64,000 nucleotides of DNA from positions 434,001 to 498,000 of the forward strand of contig NZ_JADWYR010000002.1 in NCBI RefSeq assembly GCF_015831355.1. Reading direction: 5' to 3'. The position numbers were made by a program, and so were the translations under genes. The notes below the pieces were generated by a model. The model searched no databases, was not told where the DNA came from, and saw only the letters and a list, made by a program, of their open reading frames with translations. The stretch comes from Panacibacter microcysteis. Its GTDB lineage: Bacteria; Bacteroidota; Bacteroidia; Chitinophagales; Chitinophagaceae. Below are positions 9,502-17,922 of this stretch, piece after piece. Positions within the stretch are counted from its first letter, which is position 1, and every line of letters begins with the position of its first letter.

Positions 9502-10260
9502 TTGAAGAAGATTAAAGTAGGTGCGGTAAGTTATTTGAATACAAAACCTTTATTATATGGCATAAAACGCAGCCCTGCGTTAATGCAGATGATAGACCTT
9601 ATTGAAGATTACCCGGCAAACATTGCGGCAAGGCTGGCAGCAGGAACAATAGATATAGGGTTAGCGCCGGTGGCCGTTATTCCTAAACTGAACGAATGGC
9701 ATATTGTAAGCGATTATTGTATCAGCGCAGAAAATGACGTTGCCAGTGTTTGTCTTTTTAGTGATGTAGCGGTTGATAAAATAGAAAAAGTATTACTCGA
9801 TTACCAGAGCAGAACATCTGTCAACCTCTGCAAAATATTGCTCAAACATTACTGGCATATAAACCCTGTACAGGAGGAAGCGAAGGAGCATTACATTAAT
9901 GCCATAAAGGGCACCACTGCCGGCGTTGTAATAGGAGACAGGGCGTTGAAACAACGTGCAAATTCTGCATATATCTACGATCTTGCGGGTGCCTGGAAAA
10001 ATATGACCGGCCTGCCTTTTGTATTTGCAGCATGGATTGCTAACAGCCAATTGCCGCAGGATTTTATTACGCTCTTTAATGAAGCCAATGCGCTGGGTTT
10101 ACAGCACCTGGATGAAGTGATTGCTGAAAACCCTTATACAGCCTACGATCTGCACACTTATTATACTGCTAACATCAGCTACACACTTACTGCGCAAAAA
10201 ATAGAAGGTATGAACAGGTTTCTCGATTACCTGCGTACAGCCAGTGCCGCGCTTGTGTAA
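9502..10260 (+). CDS. mqnA: MqnA, chorismate dehydratase of the futalosine menaquinone pathway
   Basis: MqnA dehydrates chorismate to 3-enolpyruvyl-benzoate, the first committed step of the futalosine route to menaquinone. The 252-residue protein has the periplasmic-binding-protein-like fold, with the N-terminal signature VGAVSYLNTKPLLYG and DIGLAPVAVIP near residue 51. No ATG lies at the expected N-terminus; TTG at 9502 is the best start, giving MKKIKVGAVSY. The his attenuator and operon follow on the same strand, but with their own promoter. Confidence 0.87.
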   Translation: MKKIKVGAVSYLNTKPLLYGIKRSPALMQMIDLIEDYPANIAARLAAGTIDIGLAPVAVIPKLNEWHIVSDYCISAENDVASVCLFSDVAVDKIEKVLLDYQSRTSVNLCKILLKHYWHINPVQEEAKEHYINAIKGTTAGVVIGDRALKQRANSAYIYDLAGAWKNMTGLPFVFAAWIANSQLPQDFITLFNEANALGLQHLDEVIAENPYTAYDLHTYYTANISYTLTAQKIEGMNRFLDYLRTASAALV

Positions 10261-10327
10261 TGATATTGTTTAGTCATTGTTGGTTATGCTTAGATTTTGT
10301 CAACAATTATTTAATATTTAATAAAAT

Positions 10328-10357
10328 TTGTTCAATTAAAATACAGGCTTATTTTTG
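10328..10357 (+). promoter_or_regulatory. Promoter of the histidine operon
   Basis: TTG at 10328-10330 and TATTTTTG at 10350-10357 are separated by 19 bp, a perfect match to the Bacteroidota TTG-N19-TAnnTTTG consensus. Transcription should begin near 10364, about 10 nt before the leader-peptide ATG. Confidence 0.8.
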
Positions 10358-10373
10358 CGCAACATTTGAAACA

Positions 10374-10424
10374 ATGAGATTATATCTGCACATACATCAT
10401 CATCATACCTTGCCAGCGCGGTAA
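10374..10424 (+). CDS. hisL: Histidine operon leader peptide (16 residues)
   Basis: The reading frame encodes MRLYLHIHHHHTLPAR and stops with TAA at 10422-10424. Five of 16 codons are His, four of them consecutive (10395-10406). Its stop codon lies inside GGTAAGCC (10420-10427), the sequence that can compete for the terminator stem. A ribosome stalled at the His codons would leave this segment free and prevent termination; a ribosome reaching the stop would cover it. This is the arrangement of classical his attenuators. It is too short to be found by ordinary gene callers. Confidence 0.85.
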   Translation: MRLYLHIHHHHTLPAR

Positions 10425-10490
10425 GCCGGTGTTGTTTGTGTGTACACATGATAAAACAGGAAGGGCTTACTAAACGGTAAGCCTTTTTTT
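10420..10490 (+). promoter_or_regulatory. his attenuator (competing antiterminator and terminator stems)
   Basis: GGTAAGCC at 10420-10427 is an exact duplicate of the terminator's 3' arm at 10476-10483. Both can pair with GGCTTAC at 10464-10470, so the two structures are mutually exclusive. Stalling on the leader His codons favours the distal (antiterminator) pairing and read-through into hisG. Confidence 0.8.
10464..10490 (+). terminator. Attenuator terminator hairpin upstream of hisG
   Basis: GGCTTAC (10464-10470), a six-base loop, GTAAGCC (10477-10483) and a run of seven T (10484-10490) form a standard intrinsic terminator. Confidence 0.85.
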
Positions 10491-10547
10491 ATGCTCTTTG
10501 CTCAGGTGGTAACTAAACAAAACAGGTACGATTTACAACAGGTTTAT

Positions 10548-11438
10548 ATGAAATCAACTAGCAACTTTTCTTTGGAAACCGGCGACAGGCTTAAGATAGC
10601 AATTCAAAAATCAGGCAGGCTGCACGATGATTCTATGAGGCTGCTGAAAGAGTGTGGCATAGATGTAAGCAATGGCGTAAACAAACTAAAAAGCGAGGCA
10701 AGTAATTTTCCGCTGGAAGTATATTTTCTCCGCGATGATGACATTCCGCAATACGTGGAAGATGCGGTGGCCGACATTGGTTTTGTGGGGGAGAATGTTG
10801 TGTATGAAAAAGAGAAAGCTGTGGATGTGGTGGAAAAACTTGGCTTTGGAAAATGTAGGTTATCTATTGCAGTAAGGAGGGAGGAAGCTTATGATAAAGT
10901 TGCCTCGCTCAATGGAAAACGTATTGCCACCAGCTACCCGGTACTGGTAAAAAAATTTCTTGACAGCAACAACATCACCGCAGAAATTCATGAGATAAGC
11001 GGCAGCGTAGAAATAGCGCCGGGTATAGGTTTGGCAGATGCTATATGCGATCTTGTAAGCAGTGGCTCTACTTTGTTTATGAATGGTTTAAAGGAAAGTG
11101 AGACCATTCTGCAGTCGCAGGCTGTATTGATAAAAAGCAAGACGCTTGCGCCTGCAAAGCAGTTACTGCTGAACAAGCTTTTGTTCAGGATACAATCTGT
11201 AAAAAAGGCCCGGAACAATAAATATGTTTTGTTGAATGCACCGAACGACAATTTACAGCAGATCATTTCACTTTTACCAGGTATGAAAAGCCCAACGGTA
11301 TTGCCATTGGCTGAAGAAGGCTGGAGTAGTGTACACAGTGTAATAAGTGAAAATGAGTTTTGGGATATTATTGAAAAACTGCGCGATGCAGGCGCACAGG
11401 GTATTCTTGTGGTGCCAATAGAAAAAATGATCATCTAA
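10548..11438 (+). CDS. hisG: ATP phosphoribosyltransferase, long form
   Basis: HisG condenses ATP with PRPP, the first step of histidine synthesis. From ATG 10548 the protein has 296 residues, the length of long-form HisG. The catalytic domain starts RLKIAIQKSGRLHDDSM and the PRPP loop region is around ISGSVEIAPGIGLADAICDLVSSGSTL. The C-terminal ACT-like regulatory domain (about 220-296, ending DAGAQGILVVPIEKMII) binds histidine in homologues, so feedback inhibition is likely in addition to attenuation. An ATG at 10491 is possible but falls directly after the attenuator T-run and adds residues without family character. Confidence 0.92.
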   Translation: MKSTSNFSLETGDRLKIAIQKSGRLHDDSMRLLKECGIDVSNGVNKLKSEASNFPLEVYFLRDDDIPQYVEDAVADIGFVGENVVYEKEKAVDVVEKLGFGKCRLSIAVRREEAYDKVASLNGKRIATSYPVLVKKFLDSNNITAEIHEISGSVEIAPGIGLADAICDLVSSGSTLFMNGLKESETILQSQAVLIKSKTLAPAKQLLLNKLLFRIQSVKKARNNKYVLLNAPNDNLQQIISLLPGMKSPTVLPLAEEGWSSVHSVISENEFWDIIEKLRDAGAQGILVVPIEKMII

Positions 11439-11448
11439 TTACACATTT

Positions 11449-12735
11449 ATGCAGGTAATTATCAATCCTCACCGGGAAACATGGGCAGACATTTTACAAA
11501 GACCGGCGATAGACAACAGCGAACTGATGGAAAAAGTACAGGCTGTTTTGGAAGATGTAAAAGCAAATGGTAACCGTGCGGTAAAAAAATACACCATCGA
11601 TTTCGATAAGGTAATGCTGAACCACTTTGCGGTTACTACAGAAGAAATTGAAGAAGCTGCAGATAATTTAACACCTGCACTCAAAGAAGCCATGAGACAG
11701 GCTGCCGCCAATATACAGGCTTTTCATAGCAGGCAGGTAACCGAACCTGAAATGATTGAAACGATGCCGGGTATTCATTGCTGGCGCAAAAGCACAGGTA
11801 TAGAAAAAGTGGGGCTGTATATACCCGGTGGCACGGCCCCGCTGTTCTCTACAATATTAATGCTGGCGATACCTGCTCACATTGCAGGTTGTAAGGAAAT
11901 TGTGTTGTGCACGCCGCCTGCAAAAGATGGCAGGCTGCCTGCAGCTATTCTTTATGCAGCGCACATTACCGGCGTTACCAAAGTTTTTAAAATTGGCGGG
12001 GTGCAGGCTATTGCTGCGATGGCTTACGGCACGGAAACAGTGCCGCAGGTATACAAGATTTTTGGCCCGGGCAACCAGTATGTAACCTGTGCCAAACAAC
12101 TGGTGCAGCAAGAAGGCATTGCCATTGATATGCCTGCAGGCCCCAGCGAAGTGTGTGTGTGGGCTGATGATACTGCCGATGCCGCATTTGTTGCCGCAGA
12201 TCTTTTGTCGCAGGCAGAGCACGGTGCAGACAGCCAGGTATTGCTTGTTTGCAACAAAGCTGCCATTGCGAATAATGTTATTGCGGCAATGGAGGAGCAG
12301 CTAAAAATACTTCCCAGGCAGCAGTTTGCCGTGAAAGCTCTTGCAAACAGCAAGATCATTGTACTTGACAATACGGGAGATGCAATAGAGCTCATTAACC
12401 GTTATGCGCCGGAACACCTGATCATTTCCTGCGCCAACGACACACAGCTTGCAGAAAACATTACCAACGCAGGTTCGGTGTTTTTGGGTAACTATTCACC
12501 GGAGAGTGTGGGCGATTATGCCAGCGGTACCAATCATACGTTGCCAACAAACGGTTTTGCCCGTGCTTACAGTGGTGTAAGCGTTGACAGTTTTGTAAAA
12601 AAGATCACTTTTCAAAAACTTAGCTGGCAGGGCTTGCAGCATATCGCGCCAACGGTGATTGCTATGGCCGAAGCAGAGGGCCTGGATGCACATGCCAATG
12701 CGGTGAAAGTGAGGCTGGGGAAAGGTGAGGGGTGA
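11449..12735 (+). CDS. hisD: Histidinol dehydrogenase
   Basis: HisD oxidises L-histidinol to L-histidine in two NAD-dependent, zinc-assisted steps. The 428-residue protein includes GLYIPGGTAPLFST, KIFGPGNQYV, PAGPSEV, the zinc/catalytic block LLSQAEHGADSQVLLV and the Glu-His pair in RYAPEHL. It starts 10 bp after hisG. The final codons (GKGEG) and the stop TGA run directly into the repeat block shared with 18147-18262, so the last few residues may be repeat-derived. Confidence 0.93.
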   Translation: MQVIINPHRETWADILQRPAIDNSELMEKVQAVLEDVKANGNRAVKKYTIDFDKVMLNHFAVTTEEIEEAADNLTPALKEAMRQAAANIQAFHSRQVTEPEMIETMPGIHCWRKSTGIEKVGLYIPGGTAPLFSTILMLAIPAHIAGCKEIVLCTPPAKDGRLPAAILYAAHITGVTKVFKIGGVQAIAAMAYGTETVPQVYKIFGPGNQYVTCAKQLVQQEGIAIDMPAGPSEVCVWADDTADAAFVAADLLSQAEHGADSQVLLVCNKAAIANNVIAAMEEQLKILPRQQFAVKALANSKIIVLDNTGDAIELINRYAPEHLIISCANDTQLAENITNAGSVFLGNYSPESVGDYASGTNHTLPTNGFARAYSGVSVDSFVKKITFQKLSWQGLQHIAPTVIAMAEAEGLDAHANAVKVRLGKGEG

Positions 12736-12812
12736 ATGGTGAAGGGTAGATCGTGAAACGTGAGACGGTAGACGTGAGAAGGGGGAGTTATAACCATTAC
12801 CAGCTACTTTCC
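12731..12812 (-). repeat. Shared block of the composite repeat, copy 1 (inverted relative to 18147-18262)
   Basis: This block, beginning GGTGAATGGTGAAGGGTAGA, is the near-exact reverse complement of the block at 18147-18262. The 18-kb copy carries one extra 14-bp unit (ACGGTAAACGTGAG type). It abuts heptamer array 2 and overlaps the hisD stop codon. Confidence 0.88.
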
Positions 12813-12911
12813 ACTAACCAACGATTACTTATCTCTTAAAACTTATTACTTAAAACTTATCACTTAAAACTTATCACTTACAACGTACTACTCACCACTT
12901 ACTACTTAACC
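12813..12911 (-). repeat. Degenerate heptamer tandem array 2
   Basis: Units such as ACTTATC, ACTTAAA and ACTACTT are the complement of the AAGTRGT-type array and continue the inverted repeat with 18011-18146. Confidence 0.82.
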
Positions 12912-12942
12912 GCTGATCCCGTGCTCAATAAAGTGCTGAACG

Positions 12943-13002
12943 TACAAGTGAGTGACACAACAGAAGCCTCATAGTAATACTAAAGCTGATAACACAATTA
13001 TA
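12943..13002 (+). repeat. 60-bp intergenic module R5 (type A)
   Basis: Core GTACAAGTGAGTGACACAAC followed by AGAAGCCTCATAGTAATACT. Its right end is 5 bp from the hisC start codon. The 30 bp before the core also match, inverted, the flank of R7 near 17983-18005, so this module belongs to the long inverted repeat. Confidence 0.9.
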
Positions 13003-13007
13003 ATAAC

Positions 13008-14069
13008 ATGTTCGATTTAAATAACCTGGTAAGAGCAAACATTCAGAAGCTGGTTCCTTATTCCTCTGCACGCGACGAATTTAGCGGCGAAGCAAAAGTT
13101 TTTTTAGATGCAAACGAAAACAGTCTTGGTTCACCGTTATCCAAATGGTACAACCGCTACCCCGATCCACACCAGCATAAAGTAAAAGATGCCATTTCAA
13201 CAGTAAAGGGCATAGCGCCTGAGCACATTTTCCTGGGCAATGGCAGTGATGAATGCATTGATTTATTGTACCGTTGTTTTTGTAATCCCAGTACAGACAA
13301 TGTCGTTATTTGTCCACCTACTTACGGCATGTACGAGGTAAGTGCCAACATCAACGACATAGAAGTGAGAAAAGCTTTACTCACCGAAGACTTTCAACTG
13401 GATCTTGTTCATCTCGAAAACCTGATTGACGAAAAAACAAAACTGGTATGGATATGCTCACCTAACAACCCTACCGGCAACTCGCTCAACAGGAACGATA
13501 TTGAGATGCTGCTCAACAATTTCGACGGACTGGTTGTAGTAGACGAGGCATACATTAACTTTTCCAAACAAAAATCGTTTATACAGGAGCTGGCAGAATA
13601 CCCGAATCTTGTGGTGATGCAGACTTTCAGCAAAGCCTGGGGCCTTGCCGCATTAAGGCTGGGCATGGCTTTTGCGTCAACTGAGATCATCAACATTTTA
13701 AATAAAGTAAAACCACCTTACAATATCAACCAGGCTACCCAGGAACTCGCATTAAAAGCGCTGGAAGAAGTGGGCCAGGTAAACGATATGATTCACCTGC
13801 TGGTAGACATGCGCAATGCACTTAGCGAAGTGTTTGAGCAAATGCCCACCGTAGAAAAGGTGTACCCTTCAGATGCAAACTTTATCCTGGTGAAAATACA
13901 AAACGCACGAAAAGTGTACGCGTTTCTGCTTACGAAAGGCATTGTGGTAAGAGACAGGAGCAATGTAAAACTATGCGATGATTGTTTACGCATTACCATT
14001 GGAACGGAAGAGGAAAACACCGCACTCGTTGATGCAATACAGGACTGGCTTTTGAAACAGGATAAATAA
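13008..14069 (+). CDS. hisC: Histidinol-phosphate aminotransferase
   Basis: HisC transaminates imidazole-acetol phosphate to histidinol phosphate with PLP. The 353-residue protein has the fold-type I landmarks: NENSLGSP near the N-terminus, GNGSDECIDLL, CSPNNPTGN, the PLP-Asp in VVVDEAYINF, the PLP-lysine in QTFSKAWGLAALRLG and the C-terminal CLRITIGTEEEN. It is separated from hisD by 272 bp of repeats (composite block, heptamers and R5). The next gene starts 10 bp downstream. Confidence 0.93.
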   Translation: MFDLNNLVRANIQKLVPYSSARDEFSGEAKVFLDANENSLGSPLSKWYNRYPDPHQHKVKDAISTVKGIAPEHIFLGNGSDECIDLLYRCFCNPSTDNVVICPPTYGMYEVSANINDIEVRKALLTEDFQLDLVHLENLIDEKTKLVWICSPNNPTGNSLNRNDIEMLLNNFDGLVVVDEAYINFSKQKSFIQELAEYPNLVVMQTFSKAWGLAALRLGMAFASTEIINILNKVKPPYNINQATQELALKALEEVGQVNDMIHLLVDMRNALSEVFEQMPTVEKVYPSDANFILVKIQNARKVYAFLLTKGIVVRDRSNVKLCDDCLRITIGTEEENTALVDAIQDWLLKQDK

Positions 14070-14078
14070 ATTATACAT

Positions 14079-15347
14079 ATGAAAAGAACATTGTTATGCA
14101 TTATTGGTATTGCAGCAGGTATTGTTGCTTTTGCCAGCAATGAGAAAGACACCACGAAACAAGCAGCAGATGAAACAGCCATCAAACTGCCTCAGGGATT
14201 TATAATAAGCGAAGTGGCTACCGGTTTAAAAGAACCAAGGCATATTGCAGTAAATGCAAACGGCAGTATGTTCGTTAAACTCGGCAACCTTATGGACGGT
14301 AAAGGAAACCTGTTGTTGCAGGATGAAAACAAAGATGGCAAATACGATAAACAGACTGGTTTTGGTGCGTATACCGGTACAGGTATGTTTATAAAAGATG
14401 GCTTTCTCTATGCATCATCAGACACAGAGGTGTTTCGTTACAAGCTGGATGATAAAGGAAACATAGCAAACGATGTAAGGCCGGAGACGATTATTACCGG
14501 CCTTATAGACAGGCGCCAGCACTCATCCAAATCGATTGTGCTGGATAATGCCGGTAACATTTACGTAAACATTGGCGCCTACTCCAATTCCTGCCAGGAA
14601 AAAGACCGCGCAAGAGGTGCAAAGGGTATGCAACCTTGCCCCATACTCGATTCCGCAGGCGGTATATGGCAGTTTAATGCAGCAAAAACAAACCAGACGT
14701 ATAAAGATGGTGTACGTTACGCCACCGGTTTGCGCAATGTAGTGGGGCTCGACTGGAACAACAGTACCAACGGCCTTTTTGTAATGCAGCATGGCAGGGA
14801 TGGTTTGCACGACCTCTTTCCTGATATGTACGACACCAAACAAAGTGCAGAATTACCTGCAGAATGCATGTACCAGTTGAACAAAGGCGATAATGCAGGC
14901 TGGCCTTATATTTACTATGATCAGTTGCAGCATAAAAAAATACTTGCACCCGAGTATGGCGGCGATGGTAAGAAAGAAGGCGATGCGACTATCATCAATC
15001 CTGTTGTAGCATTTCCGGGGCACATGGCACCTAACGGTTTACTGTTTTACACGGGCAATATGTTTCCTGAAAAATATAAGAATGGAGCCTTCATCGCTTT
15101 TCACGGATCGTGGAACCGGGCACCCGAACCTCAGAAAGGATATTTTGTTGCCTTTGTGCCATTTAAAGATGGAAAGCCAAATGGCGATTGGGAAATCTTT
15201 GCAGACAATTTTGCCGGCGGCCCCGAATTTGTATCGCCCGGTAAAGCAAAACACCGTCCTACAGGTTTGGCACAGGGTCCTGATGGAGCCTTGTATGTAT
15301 CAGATGATAAAGGAGGTGTAATTTACAAGATCACGTATAAGCAATAA
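14079..15347 (+). CDS. PQQ-dependent sugar (sorbosone-type) dehydrogenase, secreted
   Basis: A 422-residue protein with an N-terminal signal peptide (MKRTLLCIIGIAAGIVAFAS). The remainder is a beta-propeller of the soluble glucose/sorbosone dehydrogenase type, with the blades LKEPRHIAVN, DNAGNIYVNIG, GLRNVVGLDW, MAPNGLLFYTG, FIAFHGSWNRAPE and GPDGALYVSDDKGGVIYKI. Such enzymes oxidise aldoses in the periplasm with pyrroloquinoline quinone. The cytochrome c gene 3 bp downstream is a plausible electron acceptor. The location between hisC and hisB is unexpected: nothing links it to histidine synthesis. The substrate is unknown. Confidence 0.8.
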   Translation: MKRTLLCIIGIAAGIVAFASNEKDTTKQAADETAIKLPQGFIISEVATGLKEPRHIAVNANGSMFVKLGNLMDGKGNLLLQDENKDGKYDKQTGFGAYTGTGMFIKDGFLYASSDTEVFRYKLDDKGNIANDVRPETIITGLIDRRQHSSKSIVLDNAGNIYVNIGAYSNSCQEKDRARGAKGMQPCPILDSAGGIWQFNAAKTNQTYKDGVRYATGLRNVVGLDWNNSTNGLFVMQHGRDGLHDLFPDMYDTKQSAELPAECMYQLNKGDNAGWPYIYYDQLQHKKILAPEYGGDGKKEGDATIINPVVAFPGHMAPNGLLFYTGNMFPEKYKNGAFIAFHGSWNRAPEPQKGYFVAFVPFKDGKPNGDWEIFADNFAGGPEFVSPGKAKHRPTGLAQGPDGALYVSDDKGGVIYKITYKQ

Positions 15348-15349
15348 GC

Positions 15350-15760
15350 ATGAAAAAAGTAACAACGACCATTTTTGTTCTAACAGCAATAACATTGTTC
15401 AGTTTCACGAAACCCGCGCCACCACAGGATTCCAAAACACGCGGTAAAGCATTGTACGAAACTTACTGCCTTACCTGTCACCAGGACGATGGCAGCGGCG
15501 TACCAAAACTTAACCCGCCATTATCAAAAACCACATGGGTAAACGGCGACAAGAAAAAACTGATCAAATGGGTGTTAAGCGGCAGTACAGATAAAGTGCC
15601 GATTGATGGTGTAACGTACGATAACAACATGCCTCCGCAGGATTACCTGAAAGACGAAGAAATAGCAGATGTACTTACATACGTTCGAAGCAGTTTTGGA
15701 AACAAGTCATCCGCGGTTACACCTGCAGAAGTAAAAGCAGTGCGTGCAACAATAAAGTAA
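15350..15760 (+). CDS. Secreted monoheme cytochrome c
   Basis: A 136-residue protein with a signal peptide (about 1-20), one heme-binding CLTCH motif (about residues 41-45) and a probable axial Met in NNMPPQDYL. It starts 2 bp after the sugar dehydrogenase stop codon and is therefore co-transcribed with it; it probably takes electrons from that enzyme in the periplasm. Its stop codon overlaps the A-rich end of module R6. Confidence 0.85.
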   Translation: MKKVTTTIFVLTAITLFSFTKPAPPQDSKTRGKALYETYCLTCHQDDGSGVPKLNPPLSKTTWVNGDKKKLIKWVLSGSTDKVPIDGVTYDNNMPPQDYLKDEEIADVLTYVRSSFGNKSSAVTPAEVKAVRATIK

Positions 15761-15818
15761 ATTTATGGGCCGGGCTGTTGCATAAGCATTGGGCGTCCGT
15801 TGCGTCGCACACTTGTAC
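15759..15818 (-). repeat. 60-bp intergenic module R6 (type B)
   Basis: Core GTACAAGTGTGCGACGCAAC reads leftward from 15818. The A-rich end overlaps the last two bases of the cytochrome c stop codon. The core end is 95 bp from hisB. Confidence 0.92.
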
Positions 15819-15913
15819 GGCATCTCTTTATGCAACAGTTCCGGGTCTGTTGCCGTATTGTTTTTCAGCCACAACTTTTTTAAACGATCAAACATTAATA
15901 AACAACCATTGTA

Positions 15914-17086
15914 ATGAGCCAGATTGCTGATTCAACACAGGGCAGCGGTAAGCGTGTATTATTTATCGACAGGGACGGAACACTGATCAAAGAAGCACCA
16001 CCCACGTACCAGATAGATAGCTGGGATAAGCTGGAGTTTTATCCTGATGCTTTTAAATACATGAGCCGTATTGCTGCGGAACTGGAGTATGAGTTGGTAA
16101 TGGTCAGCAACCAGGATGGTCTTGGTACAGAAAGCTTTCCTGAAAATACTTTCTGGCCTTTGCAGGACTTTGTACAAAAGACTTTCGAAAACGAAGGCGT
16201 ACATTTTGCTGCGTTCTTTTTCGATAAAACATTTGCAGCAGAAAATGCACCAACACGCAAACCCAACACGGGTATGCTTACTGCTTACATCGATAACCCG
16301 GCGTATGATATTGCCGGTTCTTTTGTAATAGGTGATCGAATTACCGATGTACAACTGGCCAAAAATCTGGGATGCAAAGCAATCTGGTTAAACAACGATC
16401 CCCATCTTGGCGGTGCAGAAATAAGTGATTCTGTAAAATCACTGGCAGAAGTTATTGCGCTGGAAAGCATACACTGGAAAGATATCTACGAGTTCCTTAA
16501 ACTGGGCCTCAGAAAAGTAACACACGAAAGAAACACGAACGAAACAAAAATCCATATTGAACTCAACCTGGACGGTAGTGGAAAAGCAACTGTTGATACC
16601 GGCCTGGGTTTCTTCGATCATATGCTCGACCAGATTGCGCGGCATGGTAAAATGGATCTCACCGTTATTACCAAAGGTGATCTGCATATAGATGAACATC
16701 ATACCATAGAAGATACCGGTATTGCATTGGGTGAAGCATTTGCAAAAGCTTTGGTTGACAAAAAAGGAATGGAGCGCTATGGTTTTGCCTTACCAATGGA
16801 TGAGGCCGAAGCAAAAGTGCTGATCGATTTCGGGGGCAGAAACTGGATTGTTTGGAATGCTGAATTCAAAAGAGAAAAAATAGGGGAGATGCCTACAGAA
16901 ATGTTCTTTCATTTCTTCAAGTCCTTCAGCGACGCAGCAAAGTGTAACCTCAATATAGCGTGCAATGGAGACAATGAACATCATAAGATCGAAGCAATAT
17001 TCAAAGCCTTCGCAAAGGCTATAAAAATGGCGGTAAAGCGGGATCCACTGTCTAATTATCTGCCAAGTACAAAAGGTGTTCTATAA
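15914..17086 (+). CDS. hisB: HisB, bifunctional histidinol-phosphatase / imidazoleglycerol-phosphate dehydratase
   Basis: The 390-residue protein fuses an N-terminal HAD phosphatase (about 1-190; nucleophile motif [10 protein letters not shown] with Asp19 and Asp21, and [16 protein letters not shown]) to an IGP dehydratase (about 200-390; [48 protein letters not shown]). It catalyses the sixth and eighth steps of histidine synthesis. The zinc-binding Cys cluster of the E. coli phosphatase domain is absent; the matching stretch reads [16 protein letters not shown]. It is cut off from the upstream his genes by the sugar dehydrogenase, the cytochrome and R6. hisH, hisA, hisF and hisI are not in the window. 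Confidence 0.93.
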   Translation: MSQIADSTQGSGKRVLFIDRDGTLIKEAPPTYQIDSWDKLEFYPDAFKYMSRIAAELEYELVMVSNQDGLGTESFPENTFWPLQDFVQKTFENEGVHFAAFFFDKTFAAENAPTRKPNTGMLTAYIDNPAYDIAGSFVIGDRITDVQLAKNLGCKAIWLNNDPHLGGAEISDSVKSLAEVIALESIHWKDIYEFLKLGLRKVTHERNTNETKIHIELNLDGSGKATVDTGLGFFDHMLDQIARHGKMDLTVITKGDLHIDEHHTIEDTGIALGEAFAKALVDKKGMERYGFALPMDEAEAKVLIDFGGRNWIVWNAEFKREKIGEMPTEMFFHFFKSFSDAAKCNLNIACNGDNEHHKIEAIFKAFAKAIKMAVKRDPLSNYLPSTKGVL

Positions 17087-17087
17087 A

Positions 17088-17116
17088 GCAAAAGCCACGC
17101 CCCGCGTGGCTTTTGC
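17088..17116. terminator. Bidirectional terminator between hisB and csaA
   Basis: GCAAAAGCCACGC and GCGTGGCTTTTGC form a perfect 13-bp stem with a CCC loop, with A-rich and T-rich arms suited to termination on both strands. It fills the 33-bp gap between the convergent stop codons. Confidence 0.9.
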
Positions 17117-17119
17117 ATG

Positions 17120-17449
17120 TTATCCTATCTTCAGTCCGTTACCGGTGCTTTTTGTCGGTTGTAGCAGTACCACGTTATTGTCTTCATCATATACACCCAG
17201 CACAAGACATTCGCTTATAAAATTGGCAATCTGTTTTGGTGGAAAATTTACCACTGCAATCACCTGCCTGTTGAGTAAAGCTTCTTTAGTATAATGATGG
17301 GTTATTTGTGCAGATGACCGCTTTGTGCCAAGGGTTCCAAAATCGATCGTTAACTGGTATGCAGGTTTCCTTGCTTTTGGAAAGTCATTTACTGCAATAA
17401 TGGTTCCCGTACGCATTTCTACTTTTTCAAAGTCCTCCCAGGTGATCAT
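17120..17449 (-). CDS. csaA: CsaA-like tRNA-binding-domain (OB-fold) protein
   Basis: The 109-residue protein is a single EMAP/tRNA-bind OB fold with VEMRTGTIIAVNDFPKARKPAYQLTIDFG, IGTKRSSAQI-like segments and QVIAVVNFPPKQIANFISECLVLG. CsaA of Bacillus has chaperone/export-related activity and binds RNA; the role here is inferred only from the family. It is monocistronic and convergent with hisB. Confidence 0.85.
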   Translation of the reverse strand: MITWEDFEKVEMRTGTIIAVNDFPKARKPAYQLTIDFGTLGTKRSSAQITHHYTKEALLNRQVIAVVNFPPKQIANFISECLVLGVYDEDNNVVLLQPTKSTGNGLKIG

Positions 17450-17514
17450 CTTTTTGTTTCAAACATATGTCATGTTGTTTCAAAAATCAATCGCAAATAT
17501 TTTCAGGGCAGTGT

Positions 17515-17522
17515 TATCTTTG
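17515..17522 (+). promoter_or_regulatory. -7 promoter element for the 17528 gene
   Basis: TATCTTTG lies 5 bp before the ATG, predicting a leaderless transcript. No clear TTG element was found at 17-20 bp upstream. Confidence 0.5.
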
Positions 17523-17527
17523 CACCA

Positions 17528-17917
17528 ATGAAAAAAATGGCGGCCATACTCCTGCTTTGTTTGTATGTCTTCGGTGCTACCGATGCTTACCAACTGCTGA
17601 AGCTGCCAAAGTTTGTACAACATTATGTAGAGCACAGGCACGAAAACCCCAATCTAAGCCTGGCAGATTTTATACAGATCCACTACCAGGATCAACTTGT
17701 CATAGATGCAGATTTTCAGCAAGACATGCAACTGCCTTTTAAAACGCACAACAGCGATTGCTGTGTGGCCATGTCTATTGCAACCATTGTTCCGGCACCT
17801 ATAGAAGTTAAGATCAACGCACCTGAGCAGGTAACTGTAGTGCACATCTTATTCAACGATGATGTGCCTTTGTTGCACGCCGCACCTTCTGTTTTTCAAC
17901 CTCCCAAAGTGGCTTAA
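17528..17917 (+). CDS. Small secreted protein of unknown function next to the metal-efflux genes
   Basis: A 129-residue product with a signal peptide (MKKMAAILLLCLYVFGATDA) followed by YQLLKLPKFVQHYVEHR, a mature body with DCCVAM, and a Pro-rich end. I do not recognise a named domain. Small proteins with a LLKLP...HY.EH start often precede CzcA/CusA operons in Bacteroidota, so a periplasmic metal-related role is possible; this is inference. Candidate metal ligands are the His residues of the HYVEHRHEN segment and the Cys pair. Module R7 starts 5 bp after the stop. Confidence 0.6.
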   Translation: MKKMAAILLLCLYVFGATDAYQLLKLPKFVQHYVEHRHENPNLSLADFIQIHYQDQLVIDADFQQDMQLPFKTHNSDCCVAMSIATIVPAPIEVKINAPEQVTVVHILFNDDVPLLHAAPSVFQPPKVA

Positions 17918-17922
17918 AATTT

